This document shows positions 32,593 to 44,057 of a DNA stretch of 64,000 nt, piece after piece. The notes under the pieces are model-generated. The model made no database searches. It had not been told where the DNA came from and worked only from the letters and a program-made list of their open reading frames with translations. Source of the stretch: Paragorgia papillata (Eukaryota > Cnidaria > Anthozoa > Scleralcyonacea > Coralliidae); NCBI GenBank assembly GCA_035771165.1, contig JAWNZC010000109.1, positions 62,001-126,000 of the forward strand. The letters run 5' to 3'. A program made the translations under genes and the position numbers. How positions within the stretch are numbered: position 1 is the stretch's first letter; the number at the start of each line of letters is the position of its first letter.

Positions 32593-33909
32593 TTTGGTTC
32601 GTCTCCTCCCCGTCCTCTTTCTTAGCGCTATCACCACTGAGTTCGGGTGGATATAACTGGTGTATTGCTCGTTCTAATCGGTCTCGGCCACTTCTTAGAC
32701 GTATCGCGCGAATAACACCGTCTTTACCTTCAATCAATCTTTCTACGATTCCCAAGGGCCATTTGTTTCTATTTCGATTCTCCGACCTGATTAGCACCAC
32801 GTCTCCCACCGCGATGTTGTTATCTTTCGACTGATGCTTTAACCTATGACGTTCTCGTAGAGCACGCATGTATTCATTTGTCCACCATTTCCACATTTCT
32901 TCCTTCGTTTTCTTTAAGAACTTCGCTCGTTTCCTCAAGTTCGTTTCTTCTTGGTGATATGGCTTTAATTCTGGCAAGTAGTTGGAATTCAGGAATAACA
33001 TTGAATTTGGTGTAAGCGTTGGTAATTGTACGTCCTCTTCCACATAACAGAGCGGTCTATTGTTAATAGCAATCTCAATGTCAAGGAGAACTTCGCTTAG
33101 TTCATCCCAAGTAAGCACGCCGCCTCCAACGGTCTTATAAAAGGCTGTCTTCATTAACCCGATCAATCTTTCAAACTGGCCTCCCCACCAGGGGGCCCTA
33201 CTGAGGTTAAATCGCCAAGAAATGTCATGGTTACGGAGGAAATCATTTAGCTCTTCGTCTTTCCGAACCAACTTCAACCACTTTGCGGCTGCGACAAACG
33301 TAGATCGTTGTCCGAGTAAACTAACGAAGGTCTCCCCCTTCTTGCAATCATCCGTTTGAAACTTTTGATAAACTCTCTCGTCTCTAGACTAGGTAACAAC
33401 TCTAAGAATACTGCTCGAGTTAAACTATACGAATACAGAACTATGTACGACTTTCGATCTTTCCCTTTATCGCGATACTTCACTGGTCCCGCAAAATCGA
33501 CTCCAATAACATCAAATGGCGTGGACTGTTCGGTTCTGGTTCTGGGCAATGGACCAGGTGGTGGAGTTTTCGCAGCAATTGCTTGAAACTTCTTACATCC
33601 CCAACAATCAGTGATCACTTTCTTGGCAAGCTTGCGAAGTCTGGGTACCCAATATTTCTCACGGATCTTTGCCATAACCAGTCCCACACCCCCATGGAGG
33701 GTGCAGACATGAGCCCTTAGGACGAGCTTAGTTGTGAACATTGCAGAATCTGGTAAATATAATGGGTATTCACCCTGGATTCTTCCACGGCACTCCCAGA
33801 TTCCATTTGCATTCAATTGTAAATTCAGTTGGTCTTTGTCTTCAACAAACTTCTCAGTATTCACTGCTTGTTGCTGCGTTCGTTTCACCCAAAACATCTC
33901 CTGGGCCAA
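32564..33909 (-). pseudogene. BEL/Pao integrase with DUF5641-type tail
   Basis: The zinc-binding N-terminal region (HGGVGLVMAKI...DCWGCKKFQ) is followed by the core with catalytic Asp in VIGVDFAGP, SDN further on, and Glu in GQFERLIGLMK. A frameshift near 33280 joins the two halves. The C-terminal domain (DVVLIRSENRNRNKWPLGIV) is the usual BEL/Pao extension. It ends at the stop within the foldback arm. Confidence 0.9.
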
Positions 33910-35620
33910 GACTTCGTCAGTAGTAAGCGCTCCTTCGATCTTCTTGGAAGGATTTCGAGAATTATGGATGAACCGCGAGCCCCATCCAAAAATCTCATGG
34001 CTTTTCGCAAGCCGAACTTGCTGAGGACGGTGTCAAGGTAATTATGTCCCACAACCCCAACCACAGCCAGTTCTCGTTGAACCTTCCTCTCTGTATCACT
34101 CGTTTCGCTTGCTTTCGTCACCATCTGAGGTGGCCATTTACTTGGATCTGCCAACCATGTTGGTCCATTCCACCACAACTCTGCTGCCGTTACCCTACCG
34201 CCACGACTCCCAAGGTCAGCAGGGTTATCCGATGTTGAAACATGGCGCCATAACACATTTCGATGACCTTTCATTTTGTTCACTCGATTTTCTACGAATT
34301 GCCGGTATTCACCATTGTCATCAACCAATGGAGTACAACTGTGCTGTCCGACCAACACTGAATATCTTCTGCAATCTTTATCCCTGTTAATGCATTTTTC
34401 ACGTTCACAGCTAGATTTACGGCCCTGTGACCAGCTACTAGCTCCAGTCTCGGTATGGTGAGGTTTGACTTTGCAAGTCGCGATCTCGCGGCAACCAACC
34501 CTTGAACGACACCTGAATCTTGTTTCACCACTGCATACACGGTAGCACATACACCTTGCTTGCTGGCATCCCCAAATGAATGCAATTTCACTTCTCGGAT
34601 TTGCTCTTGGTACGCAGCAACGCTCCGAGCAAAACATACCGTAGAAGGTAATGCTTGTTCCCACTTTTGCCACCGCTCAAGTAAGGCATCAGGGACAGTT
34701 GCATCCCAACGAACTTTCGCTTCACAAATATCACGATAGATTAACTTCCCTTCTAATAGTACTGGTGAGACCAGCCCCAAGGGGTCGTAAACTTTCGCTA
34801 GATACGCTAGAATACCTCGTTTCGTCAACACCGCCGGTATTGTTGGAAACACTACACACAACGAATCATTAGCTTTGTCCCATGGCAGACCTAATAGTTT
34901 ACAGTTCACACTAGTTGAATGTCTCTCTAGCTGTTACTTAGCAAAGGTAAGTTCGCTCTCCGCGCTGTCCGATTCAAGTTCGGAAACATTTGAATGCCAC
35001 TTATGTAATTTAAATTTAGCATCATCAAAGATTTCAATAGCATCACGTTTCAACTCTTTAGCTTCTTCTGTAGTTGGCGCACCTGATATAAGATCATCAA
35101 CGTATAAGCTCTTTCGAATTTCTTGGACACTCTCTGGATAACGAGCTTCGAGGGTTTCTAAATGCTGTTGAATTACTCCATTTAATAAGAAGGGCGATGG
35201 CGCAAGACCGAACACAACTCTCGTGAATCGAAGCACTTAAACCTCTGTCGAATGCAGATCTTTTACCCAATGAAAGCGCAACAACACGTCTCGTTCAGCT
35301 TCAAGCACACGAACTTGGAGGAATGCTTTTTGTAGATCACCTGCCACGGCCACTGGGTGAAATAGATTCCGAACAAGTACACTCCAAAGTTGATTCTGTA
35401 AAGGCGGACCCGTCAGTAAGCAATCATTGAGAGATGGTGTGTTGTCACGTTCACGTGCAGATGCATCATAGACGATCCTAGTCTTTGTTGTTTCAGCATT
35501 CTCTCTCACTACTACACGATGTGGAAGGTAGAATTCCTTTCCAACAGCTTCGTTTTGGGCTTTCTCCACGACTCCTTGCTCAACTTGTTCTCGAATCACC
35601 GCATCATACTCAGCTAACAT
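33885..35620 (-). pseudogene. BEL/Pao reverse transcriptase and RNase H
   Basis: RT blocks: KTRIVYDASAR, AVAGDLQKAFLQV (catalytic Asp) and SLYVDDLISG. RNase H blocks: LHSFGDASKQG, RLELVAG and WSDSTVVLHWL. In-frame stops lie near 35237 and 34934 and a frameshift near 34310. The C-terminal connection (RHVSTSDNPADLGSRG) precedes integrase. Confidence 0.9.
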
Positions 35621-35653
35621 GTCAGTTCGCTTCAGTTTCCGTAAAAGAGAATT

Positions 35654-36406
35654 TTACCGTTGTAGACTACCAACTCGATTATTTAAGAGATGTTGATGAT
35701 TTGCTCTCCACGGTAGGGCGGTTTCGTACCATCCCTCTTCTGACCTAGTAAGTTGCTCCTTGAATTCACCCAACACATTGCTCTCCTGCCCGGTTGTGTC
35801 CGCTAAGCCAAGAACATCCAACGCACAAAGATTGTCATAATCTGTAACCGAATTGACAGCAAGGCACCCTAGAGATACTTCTTGATTTGCCCCTGGGGAC
35901 ATAATGGACCAACCAAACTTGGTATGTTCGGCGACTGGCTCCCCGCTTTGACCGACTCGTAAACTCTCGCTAGTACGTATCTTGGCATAGTCGTTCGCTC
36001 CAAGGATGAGGTGGATAGGTAACAACTCTTTTTCGTCTTCATCATCCATATGAACTCCTCGCAGGTGAGAACACTTGGGTAGAATTTCTTTGTAATGGGG
36101 ATTCTCCAATGATAACAACTCTCTCTTCTCTATTTTAGTAATGTTCACATCTAGGTCAAAGTCACCAGATAATTAGTGCATTTTTACTTCGTACACTTGC
36201 ATTGTTCTTGTTGTCACTCCAGTTAACATCGCGATCTGTCGGACTCCAGTAGATTTTAGATTGGCACGAGTAAGGTTGATGGCTGTAGAAGACGCATACG
36301 AATAACTTGCACCACTATCGAGTAGAGCACGGAATTTGAAACCATTTATACGAACCACAACTACTGGGTGTATAACAGCGCTTCGACCGATATGATTTGC
36401 CGTCAT
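35654..36406 (-). pseudogene. BEL/Pao aspartic protease
   Basis: The active site ALLDSGASYSYAS is visible at about residue 30 of the upstream piece (36173-36406), in the DUF1758 context typical of BEL/Pao. A TAA near 36173 separates it from the C-terminal part at 35654-36148 (LGANDYAKI, AEHTKFGWSIMSPG). Confidence 0.88.
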
Positions 36407-36436
36407 CCCAGGTTCACGAGGCTTTTGGCTCTTGTC

Positions 36437-37732
36437 TCATATTGAGGTGTGATGTCTTCCTTGACAGACCAAACATTTGCCCTTGCTCTTGCACGCCGCA
36501 GCCCTGTGTTTCGCACCAGTACAGTTAAAACACAAGTGTTTCTCAGCTAAGATTTTCTTTCTGTCCTCAGATTTCACGACCTTGTCACAGTTAATTGCTC
36601 GGTGAGCATCACTAGAACAGTACAGACAGCCCTTGATTTTAGGACTTGAAGCATCGTCTCGGTTAGCCAAAAATGATCTTTCTCTACGGAACTTCCCACT
36701 TAGATTATCTTTGACCGGATTGTTCTTTGTCCACTTTCCAAGAGCTTCCACAAATTCCACGAAAGTCCAATCACTCCAGTTCTCATTTGTCATCGCAAGT
36801 TCACACTTGACCACCTCCAATTTGTCAAACGTAAACCTGACCGCCGCATCAAGTTTACCCAAACTGTCCAATGTCTGCAAAGATTCCACGTTATATAACA
36901 ATGTTTCATAGAAGGCATGTATTTTAGCAACATCACGCTCTCGGATAGTAGGTAATCCAAGTATGCTTCGAACATAAGCCCCAACCACCTCGCTCGTTTG
37001 GCCATAACGCTTTTCTAGAAGATTCTTTGCTCTATCATATCCTTCGTTCGTGAAAGGTAGTCCATCTATTAGCTTTCGTACCTTGACTTCAACTAACTCT
37101 TTTAGGTATGAAATTTGGTGACTGACTCAACACTAGACTTATCGATTCGAGCTTGAAACTGTCCCCAAAATCTGATCCAGTCCTGAGGGGTTCCATCAAA
37201 TTTCGAGATGACTAGTTTTGGCATTTTAGCAGAGCCAGATGCTTGTATGTTAGATGGACTCGCTGAGTTTAGTTGGGCATCCTTCAGCCTTTGTTGATAT
37301 TCTAGGTCGAGCTTCATTTTCTCTTTCGCAGCTTCTTGTTCTTGTCTCAATTTCTGTTCAGTTAAAAGTTTCTCGAATTCAAGTTTCTGTTGCTGTTCTT
37401 GTTCCATAATAGCTTCTTGCACAACTAACTCCATACCTTTTAACTCCTTTGTAATTTGCCGTATGCACTGATCAGCTTCAGTTAGACAGACTTCAGTTTC
37501 TTTAGCAGTCGTTGACTTGTTCTTCTGTTTCCCCTTTAGCATACATTGTCTCTTCGATGTTCTCTTTCAAAGTGTTGACGATTGTAGAAATAGTTGTGAC
37601 TGATAGACGTTGTCTCACCAGTGCCTCCTTATCATGTTTACCAATGACTTCATTAGTTTTACCCACACGAAACTTTAATGTTTTCAACTTGCTACTAAGG
37701 TCTTCCAATGTTTTTTCCATGTTTTTGTACAA
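36437..37732 (-). pseudogene. BEL/Pao gag
   Basis: An N-terminal coiled coil (MEKTLEDLSSKLKTLKF; then a Glu/Gln/Lys-rich helix at 37280-37450) is followed by the DUF1759-type capsid core (KLVISKFDGTPQDWIRFWGQ). A zinc-knuckle region follows, with CLYCSSDAHRAINC, CFNCTGAKHRAAAC and CLVCQGRHH. Frameshifts lie near 37520 and 37105. Confidence 0.88.
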
Positions 37733-38152
37733 TAATTTAGCTTAAAACAGTTAACAAAACAGTTCAATTTCCAATAAATGCAATGTAAGACTCTCTGATC
37801 CAATCCAATGTTCTTAAATGAAGTATTTTATAATGACTCGTACCGAGACCTCCAGTTGCGAACGAGTCGCGCGGTCACGATACCAATTATGCAAATCACA
37901 AAACGAAAGTACAAATTCTCGCAAATTTTCACCAAATAAACCAATAGAACATACACCAATCGCAAACAAATTTAGTAGAACAAGTAAAGTTAAATCACAG
38001 TTAATGTATTTGTCGTATACTAATTCACAAACTCACGAACAATCGCCGTTTAAAATCCAACTTTCACTTCAGTCTTGAATGTTGACACGCCTTGTACACC
38101 AACAAATTTCGCCGTTTAAAATCGCTTAAAAAAAACTCACAATGTTCGGCAA

Positions 38153-38169
38153 TCCTGCCGGGGTCGCCA
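38153..38169 (-). promoter_or_regulatory. BEL/Pao primer-binding site
   Basis: Read on the minus strand, TGGCGACCCCGGCAGGA begins 3 bases after the 5' LTR. Its complement ends in CGCCA, the form of a tRNA 3' end; a tRNA-Arg type primer fits best but is not proven. Confidence 0.7.
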
Positions 38170-38172
38170 CTG

Positions 38173-38353
38173 TGTCGAAAACGTATGAACTTGATTCCGT
38201 ACGCCTCCTAAATTACTCCCGCTCACCGTTTAGTTTTGCAATATGTTTAATCAAACCCACTTCACCAATATTCTCACCCTCACTCCTCCAGACCCCCCGA
38301 TTCGAACATGTGGTCTTGGTCCCTTTCACAACTATAACATGAAGTTTTCTACA
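38173..38353 (-). repeat. BEL/Pao 5' LTR (intact, 181 bp)
   Basis: Minus orientation TGTAGAAAAC...TTTCGACA. About 5 differences from the split 3' LTR, counted by eye. Confidence 0.93.
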
Positions 38354-39346
38354 GCAAATGTTCTCCATTTACCGTTAGACCAAGAGAAGTAATGTCGTAG
38401 TTTTTGAAATTGAAAGGATTTTTGGTATAGGTACCATTATAAGCATCTACATCGACCATTCCAATGACCACTCGATCAGGTATAGCGCCTTGAAATATAT
38501 TTGGTTGATTGCCTGACGTATTTCCTCTCGGTACAGAAACGACTTTACAACTGACACGATTGATAGGGTATATGGCCGTGACACGTTGAAGGGCATGGGC
38601 ATGAGCCATCATAACGGTAAAAGAGACGTTGACACGTCGAACGCGAAATACACATTCTTCCAAAACCACTTTAAAGTCAGGATGATCTGCTGACGACACT
38701 AGGGAAAATGGGTTTCTCGAACGCACTAGCTTGAGTTTGATTAGTACAGCACCAAGAATATAACGGTCTTGTGCAAACAGGTCTGAATGGATTGTTCCTT
38801 CCATAGCCACAGACTTACTTTGGCTTGCATGAACATACCGCAGTTTCAAACCCTTGTTTGCATCGGCATCTACTGCTCCAGTGTTTACAGCATCCATTTT
38901 CCCAGCTTGATCTTTATAGAACAGCGCTGAGGTTAGATGAGATGATTTTCCGTCTTTGCTAAAGTTCAGTACAGTTTCCATATATGATCGGTAGGAATAA
39001 GCAGTGCTCGACGGTGTGACAGGTTTGTTGTTCAGATAAACTTCTACTTGAGAAAATAAAGCATGCATCCACAGACTTGAACATTTTCATCGAGATTAGA
39101 TCTATCATGGTTGATTATCTTTGCTTTCACGTGTAGGTAACTATTTGCTAAATCGGTATACACATCAGAATTTGCAGCACACAGAAACTCGATGGTGTCT
39201 GAAGCTCCAATACTCGATACTGGATCTATATCTTCCCAAAATCCTTTATTCATTTCTACTTGTGTAGCAGGCATTACAAATAAATCTAATTCTGATTTTC
39301 CACACTCACACGAATCTTTATGTAGGGCACTAAAAGCTTGACTCAT
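38354..39346 (-). pseudogene. Major capsid protein, 5' segment
   Basis: Starts MSQAFSALHKDSCECGKSEL at 39346. The ATG overlaps the stop of the upstream core-like gene by 4 bases (ATGA). A frameshift near 39050-39070 separates the first 97 codons from the body (SQVEVYLNNKPV onward). The body has the Polinton major capsid pattern (DRYILGAVLIKLKLVRSRNPF). It is cut at its 3' end by the retrotransposon at 38353; the rest is at 26129-26344. Confidence 0.9.
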
Positions 39347-39654
39347 GATTTATATTTTACAAACGGTCCAATCTTTGCTTCCGTAGGCTCAGATGTTTTC
39401 TTCTTCACAGTTTGCGAACGACTGACGGTTTTACGTCTTCTGTTGGCTTTTATAGGATAATTCACCCATTTGCGTTTACGACCGGCTCCTGATTGGTTCG
39501 TAACTTGACGGATCCCTTTTTGAACAAGATCTTTCACGGCTTCAGAACGACGCCCTTTTATCGCTTGCTTTACATTCTTCCCTGCCAGAACATCTTGACC
39601 AACGTCTTTTGCAGCTTGCAGAGCTCTTCTTCCAATAGCCTGAGCTATTCTCAT
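39343..39654 (-). CDS. Small basic core-like protein of Polinton
   Basis: A 103-residue intact frame rich in Lys/Arg/Gln with GAGRKRKWVNYP and KANRRRKT. It lies between the penton-like and major capsid genes, with a 4-base overlap with the latter. Position and charge suggest a DNA-condensing or scaffold role like adenovirus basic core peptides; this is inference. Confidence 0.7.
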   Translation of the reverse strand: MRIAQAIGRRALQAAKDVGQDVLAGKNVKQAIKGRRSEAVKDLVQKGIRQVTNQSGAGRKRKWVNYPIKANRRRKTVSRSQTVKKKTSEPTEAKIGPFVKYKS

Positions 39655-39681
39655 TTTTTAAATGAAATACGAGGATCTTCG

Positions 39682-40383
39682 CTATCTAAAGTGAAGTGTC
39701 ACGATCGACTTCCCGAAGCCAAATGACACGTTTTCATTTTTGTCGTCCTTTATATTCACTTCAATTGTTTCGAAGGACTTTACCTTGACAGGAATATATT
39801 GCAGGTTACGGAGACTGACGTTCACGTTTTCTCCATAGCTTCCTTGAGTATTGACAATTCTGAGTATCGGTACTTTGACATCACCGACAAATTGTGCATC
39901 CACGATATATGTGTATACATACATTGCTGAAAATCCGCCCTTAACATCTGCTATGTAAGGACTTAGGGTTTTCTTTTTAATTACGGTGTCTTGTTGAAAC
40001 CCCAATGTTGTAGCAATGTCACCACTAACGACGGTGACTTTCCGTGTACTTCGATTATATGTAAATTTTATCTTGGCTCGTGCCTCTTTGTTCATGCTAC
40101 GAGTTAAAGCCCCTACGAGATCGGCAATGGTGTTATAATAGCCATCTGGGATAATTCCCGTATCGTCGTATTTTGTTCCAGCGTTATACAGAAACGTTTG
40201 TTGACTACCTTTTCGAATCGTGCTCCATGTATGGGGGTAATAAAACTCTGATACAGCTACTTCCCAGTCACCTGTCAGTTGTACGGTTTCAGCAAGCTTC
40301 ACTTTAAAATCAGCTACAGTATTATCTGGAAAATATTCCATAGAGCTATTGCTTGGAAGCGTTAAATAAAACTGTGTTGCCAT
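39682..40383 (-). CDS. Minor capsid (penton-like) protein of Polinton
   Basis: An intact 233-residue frame from MATQFYLTLPSNSS; the upstream in-frame ATG at 40428 adds a hydrophobic leader lacking in relatives, so the internal start is preferred. Conserved minor-capsid features include FYLTLPSNSS at the start, LTGDWEVAVSEFYYPHTW near residue 40, and a C-terminal FGFGKSIVTLHFR. Single jelly-roll penton proteins of this type cap capsid vertices. It lies 27 bases upstream of the core-like gene. Confidence 0.88.
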   Translation of the reverse strand: MATQFYLTLPSNSSMEYFPDNTVADFKVKLAETVQLTGDWEVAVSEFYYPHTWSTIRKGSQQTFLYNAGTKYDDTGIIPDGYYNTIADLVGALTRSMNKEARAKIKFTYNRSTRKVTVVSGDIATTLGFQQDTVIKKKTLSPYIADVKGGFSAMYVYTYIVDAQFVGDVKVPILRIVNTQGSYGENVNVSLRNLQYIPVKVKSFETIEVNIKDDKNENVSFGFGKSIVTLHFR

Positions 40384-40432
40384 GTCGAAGAATAATACAC
40401 AAATGAACACAAATTGTAAAATACACACATTT

Positions 40433-41185
40433 TTATTTCGTTATATCTTTTACATTATCGGCTGATACCCAAGAATTAAAATTTTCAGGGTAGCGTAACC
40501 ATTTTACAAGATATTCTCTACGTTTACCACGCATGCGTGACGTAATTACCCTTTCTATTCTATAAAAGTCACTATCTGTCTTTGTAACTCTTTGCAATTC
40601 CTGTTCGTAAAATGTTCCTTGTAACTCTTCTCCGTGATAATCAGCAATATTGTACACTATGGTGGTCGTCTGGGTACTCGCTTCGTGATGGTGAACACCT
40701 CTTCGGTCCAGTTAGGTAAGTAGCCTTTCTTGAATGTACGTCTTGCTTTGCTAATCCGAACTTGGTCACCAATGTTAAATTTATATTTGATGGGTTTGCT
40801 GGACTCATCGCCATACAGTTTTTGCCATACAATACTTTCGTTTTCTCGATTAACATCAGCTGGTCCCATCCCAATACTACGGTGTCTCGAATGGTTGTAG
40901 GAATATACTAATTTTTGTAGTCCATCGGTATATTTCAACGTATTCTTTGCTGTAAAATATTTCCACATTTTCCCCTTTTAAAGTTCGGTTAAATCGTTCA
41001 ACGACCTTGGTATCGTTGTGTGTTGTAAAAAATCGAATATGGTTGTCCTTCAATAACTTTTGAAAACGTTTGTTGGTAAATTCAGTTCCTTTATCGGTAA
41101 AATGTTTCACGCTTCCTTCCTTTCTTTAGTATCTTTTCAAAGGCTTTAACCAGACTCTCTGCAGTCTTTAATGGTTCCACCCACG
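40433..41185 (-). pseudogene. Polinton retroviral-type integrase, N-truncated
   Basis: Readable blocks in order are WVEPLKTAESLVKAFEKIL (41110-41170), HFTDKGTEF with the second catalytic Asp, VERFNRTLK with the catalytic Glu, a DQVRISKARRTFKKGY SH3-like region and a C-terminal chromodomain (EYLVKWLRYPENFNSWV). Frameshifts lie near 41105, 40970 and 40655. The N-terminal zinc-binding domain and first catalytic Asp are missing. The deletion joins the remnant to the neighbouring rightward gene. Confidence 0.88.
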
Positions 41186-41563
41186 CAAATAAGGTATCTT
41201 TCTGCAAGTAATGTTAACGATGTGACTCACTACAATATCGGCGTTGACAATTACGAATGGGATCGGACGTTTGGTGGTTTAAAGAGGATTCTAACTACTA
41301 AATGCATTTCATTTACTGAAGAAGAGTTTGTGCTTGTCAAGCGAGTATTGGGGGATATTAAGCAGAACATAAACGAAAGAAACATTCATAACCCGCCAGA
41401 CATTAAAACAACGCGTGTTGTAATAAGTGAATTTGATCTAAAAGAGTCTGAGCTAGATAGCTTTGTTTCTGACTCTGATGAATCTGATGTGTCTGATGTC
41501 TTTGAACCAAAGAAGAGAAAGACTGAACTTCTTAGGGAACCTTGGTTTTGTTATCGGGTATAA
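41171..41563 (+). CDS. Unassigned Polinton accessory protein, N-terminus uncertain
   Basis: A 130-codon frame. The first ~5 codons are antisense integrase sequence, so the native start was probably lost in the deletion at about 41185 and the present ATG is accidental. The body (NYEWDRTFGGLKRIL) is followed by an acidic Ser/Asp stretch and a basic FEPKKRKTE patch that could be a nuclear signal. An AATAAA lies about 15 bases past the stop. No family recognised. Confidence 0.55.
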   Translation: MVPPTQIRYLSASNVNDVTHYNIGVDNYEWDRTFGGLKRILTTKCISFTEEEFVLVKRVLGDIKQNINERNIHNPPDIKTTRVVISEFDLKESELDSFVSDSDESDVSDVFEPKKRKTELLREPWFCYRV

Positions 41564-41802
41564 TAATAAAAAGCTGAAATAAAATATTTTTAAAACTCTG
41601 AAAGTGTTAATTTAATTGCCCGGGGCCGCCCAGACCCGAACTGGCTGACCAGGCGTATCAAGTTGTTTGATTTGCATAGTGCTTTTATATAAAATGTCGT
41701 TAAAAAGTCATTAGGTTACTTAATGACTAGACTCGCCCGTTCTTGTTTGCCCTTTACACAAAAGAAACCTTACATATAAAAGTGGATCACTTTAGTTAAT
41801 AG

Positions 41803-41869
<67 letters not shown>

Positions 41870-41956
41870 ATATGACTGACAGTAGCGACCATCAACATTT
41901 GAGGTAAGCCCACTTGTATATATATATATATTTATATATATATATATATATATACA
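41564..41956. other. Intergenic with two (TA)n tracts
   Basis: TA runs at about 41806-41868 and 41919-41955 bracket 'gaggtaagcccactt', which recurs inverted at about 57333-57385 and is likely PLE-derived. No gene. Confidence 0.5.
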
Positions 41957-41983
41957 AAGTATAAAGTATAGTTTTACCTTAAA

Positions 41984-42029
41984 GTCTTCGCTACCAGAGG
42001 TTTCACCCTAAACGGGATCATCAGGCGAC
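41984..42029 (-). ncRNA. Hammerhead ribozyme, inverted PLE arm
   Basis: Minus-strand core CTGATGA, a CCC/GGG stem II, GAAAC and ACC-TCT-GGT stem III ending in GTA. Stem I pairs GTCGC with GCGAAGAC around an internal bulge. Cleavage is predicted at the position of base 41992. Confidence 0.7.
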
Positions 42030-42427
42030 TGAAAAATATCGGTTAGTGGGCTGCTTAAATGCGTTAGTTGGGGCGTGGGTGTGGGCGTCGAAACGTCCGG
42101 CGGATTCATTTGGAGCGTGGGTGTGGGCGTCGAAACGTTGCGCGCATTCCTTTGATTGTTTAGGTTGTTGATCCGAAATCTATTTTTGTGCCGACACGTC
42201 GAAACTATTTCTGATCTTTTGTTTAGTAAGAGTTGTTTGTCTGCCTTCATGATGAAAAGTTTTTCGTCCAAACATAAATTGCATCTTTTTGATCCTCCCG
42301 TGTAGGAAATTGAGTGTTTTAGTATAGACCAGGTTATGTCGAAACTTTGTTTTTTTTCTTTTAGATTCCAAATGTATTTCGAAAGTTCTGTCTCATTTGA
42401 ATACTTTTTATTCTGGAAAGATTTAGT

Positions 42428-43740
42428 ATGGTTAGAAATTTGGCTATCATTACCAGAATCATTACCAGAAATTTGGCTATCATTACCGAAAGTGACATTT
42501 CAATAATAAAACACGCTAGAAAATCGCTCCTTTTCAACAACGAAAAACCGTGGATAAAAAAAGACAGCAACAGTTTATTTGATGTTACCATGGGTAGCTA
42601 TGACGGCGCTGAAGTATGCGAACTAGTAGGCCTTTTCATTCTAAACGACCTAGGGAAAAAGTTTGGCAACCAAAATATTGGCCTATATAGAGACGACGGA
42701 TTGGCAGTACTAAAAAATAAGACCGCACGATTGGCAGACAAAACAAGAAAAGATCTTCACAAAAGTTTCGAACAGTTTGGCTTAAAAATCACGGCAGAAG
42801 CAAATTTAATTTCAGTAAACTTTTTAGACGTTACTTTCGACCTAAGCAATGGAAAATACAAACCTTTTCGAAAGCCCAATGACGATCCATTATACATAAA
42901 CAAGCAATCAAACCACCCACCAAGCATTTTAAGACAGCTACCTACATCAATCAACAAGCGCATTTCCCTCCTCTCGTCTGACGAGCAGACATTCCATGAA
43001 ACCGCACCAATTTACCAAGATGCATTAAGGCGCAGCAATTTCAACCATGAGCTAAACTACACACAAGAAACACCACAGCAAACACGCAGAAATAGACACC
43101 GCAATATCATCTGGTTTAACCCTCCATTTAACAAAAATGTCAAAACAAACATAGGACGCAATTTTCTCAGCCTTATTGACAAGCACTTTCCACCAGGACA
43201 CAAGCTTCACAAACTTTTTAACAGAAACACAGTCAAGATTAGCTATAGTTGCATGAACAACGTCAAGTCCATTATCACGAAACATAATTCACGCACAATC
43301 AGGAAAAGCAAGCCACGAAGCATAGTTACAAGCAGTTGCAATTGCAGGATTAAGGACAATTTCCCCCTACGTGGGCAATGCATGACAAACAACATAGTAT
43401 ACAAGGCATCTATTTCCATAAGCAACACGAACATCACTAAGCAATACATTGGCATGACAGCAAGTACATTTAAAGAGCGATATCGTAACCATACTAAATC
43501 TTTCCAGAATAAAAAGTATTCAAATGAGACAGAACTTTCGAAATACATTTGGAATCTAAAAGAAAAAACCCAAAGTTTCGACATAACCTGGTCTATACTA
43601 AAACACTCAATTTCCTACACGGGAGGATAAAAAAGATGCAATTTATGTTTGGACGAAAAACTTTTCATCATGAAGGCAGACAAACAACTCTTACTAAACA
43701 AAAGATCAGAAATAGTTTCGACGTGTCGGCACAAAAATAG
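42428..43740 (+). pseudogene. PLE reverse transcriptase with GIY-YIG, truncated
   Basis: Starts after RT motif A and keeps the catalytic IGLYRDDGLAVL, the thumb region, a cysteine cluster and the GIY-YIG nuclease (VYKASISI...QYIGM, ERYRNH). A TAA at 43628-43630 interrupts the nuclease near its end. The inverted arm has TCA (Ser) at the same place, so this stop is a later point change. After the stop the frame stays open to about 43738 and a shifted frame to 43912 encodes the repetitive VSTPTPTPQ tail. Confidence 0.88.
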
Positions 43741-43890
43741 ATTTCGGATCAACAACCTAAACAATCAAAGGAATGCGCGCAACGTTTCGACGCCCACACC
43801 CACGCTCCAAATGAATCCGCCGGACGTTTCGACGCCCACACCCACGCCCCAACTAACGCATTTAAGCAGCCCACTAACCGATATTTTTCA

Positions 43891-43936
43891 GTCGCCTGAT
43901 GATCCCGTTTAGGGTGAAACCTCTGGTAGCCAAGAC
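43891..43936 (+). ncRNA. Hammerhead ribozyme, right PLE arm
   Basis: CTGATGA at 43896-43902, a CCC/GGG stem II, GAAAC at 43916 and a minimal ACC-TCT-GGT stem III. Cleavage is predicted after A43928. It is a near-identical mirror of the copy at 41984-42029, except for one change in the stem I strand (gccaagac versus gcgaagac). Confidence 0.72.
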
Positions 43937-44057
43937 TTTAAGGTAAAACTATACTTTATACTTTGTATTTTGCTCTATCTATATATGGTATTGAGCACTC
44001 TCTAACATTTCGTGAACCATAACTCACTTATATATATATATATATATATATATAGCA

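Larger units (their letters stand above)
26345..38353 (-). mobile_element. BEL/Pao LTR retrotransposon
   Basis: Flanked by gcaa (26341-26344 and 38354-38357). It has two 181 bp LTRs with TG...CA ends in the minus orientation, a primer-binding site 3 bases inside the 5' LTR, and gag-protease-RT-RNase H-integrase in BEL/Pao order. The LTRs differ at about 5 positions by eye. The 3' LTR is interrupted by a LINE. Coding parts have several stops and frameshifts, so it is inactive, though fairly young by LTR divergence. Confidence 0.93.
41957..43975 (+). mobile_element. Palindromic Penelope-like element in the Polinton
   Basis: A 5'-truncated rightward PLE copy (about 42438-43975) is preceded by an inverted copy of its own 3' end (41957-42437). 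The arms are nearly identical, each carrying the end of the endonuclease domain and a hammerhead ribozyme, and both outer ends abut TA tracts. The junction contains a short tandem repeat of 'aatttggctatcattacc'. Inverted partial copies at the 5' end are a known PLE arrangement. Confidence 0.88.
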
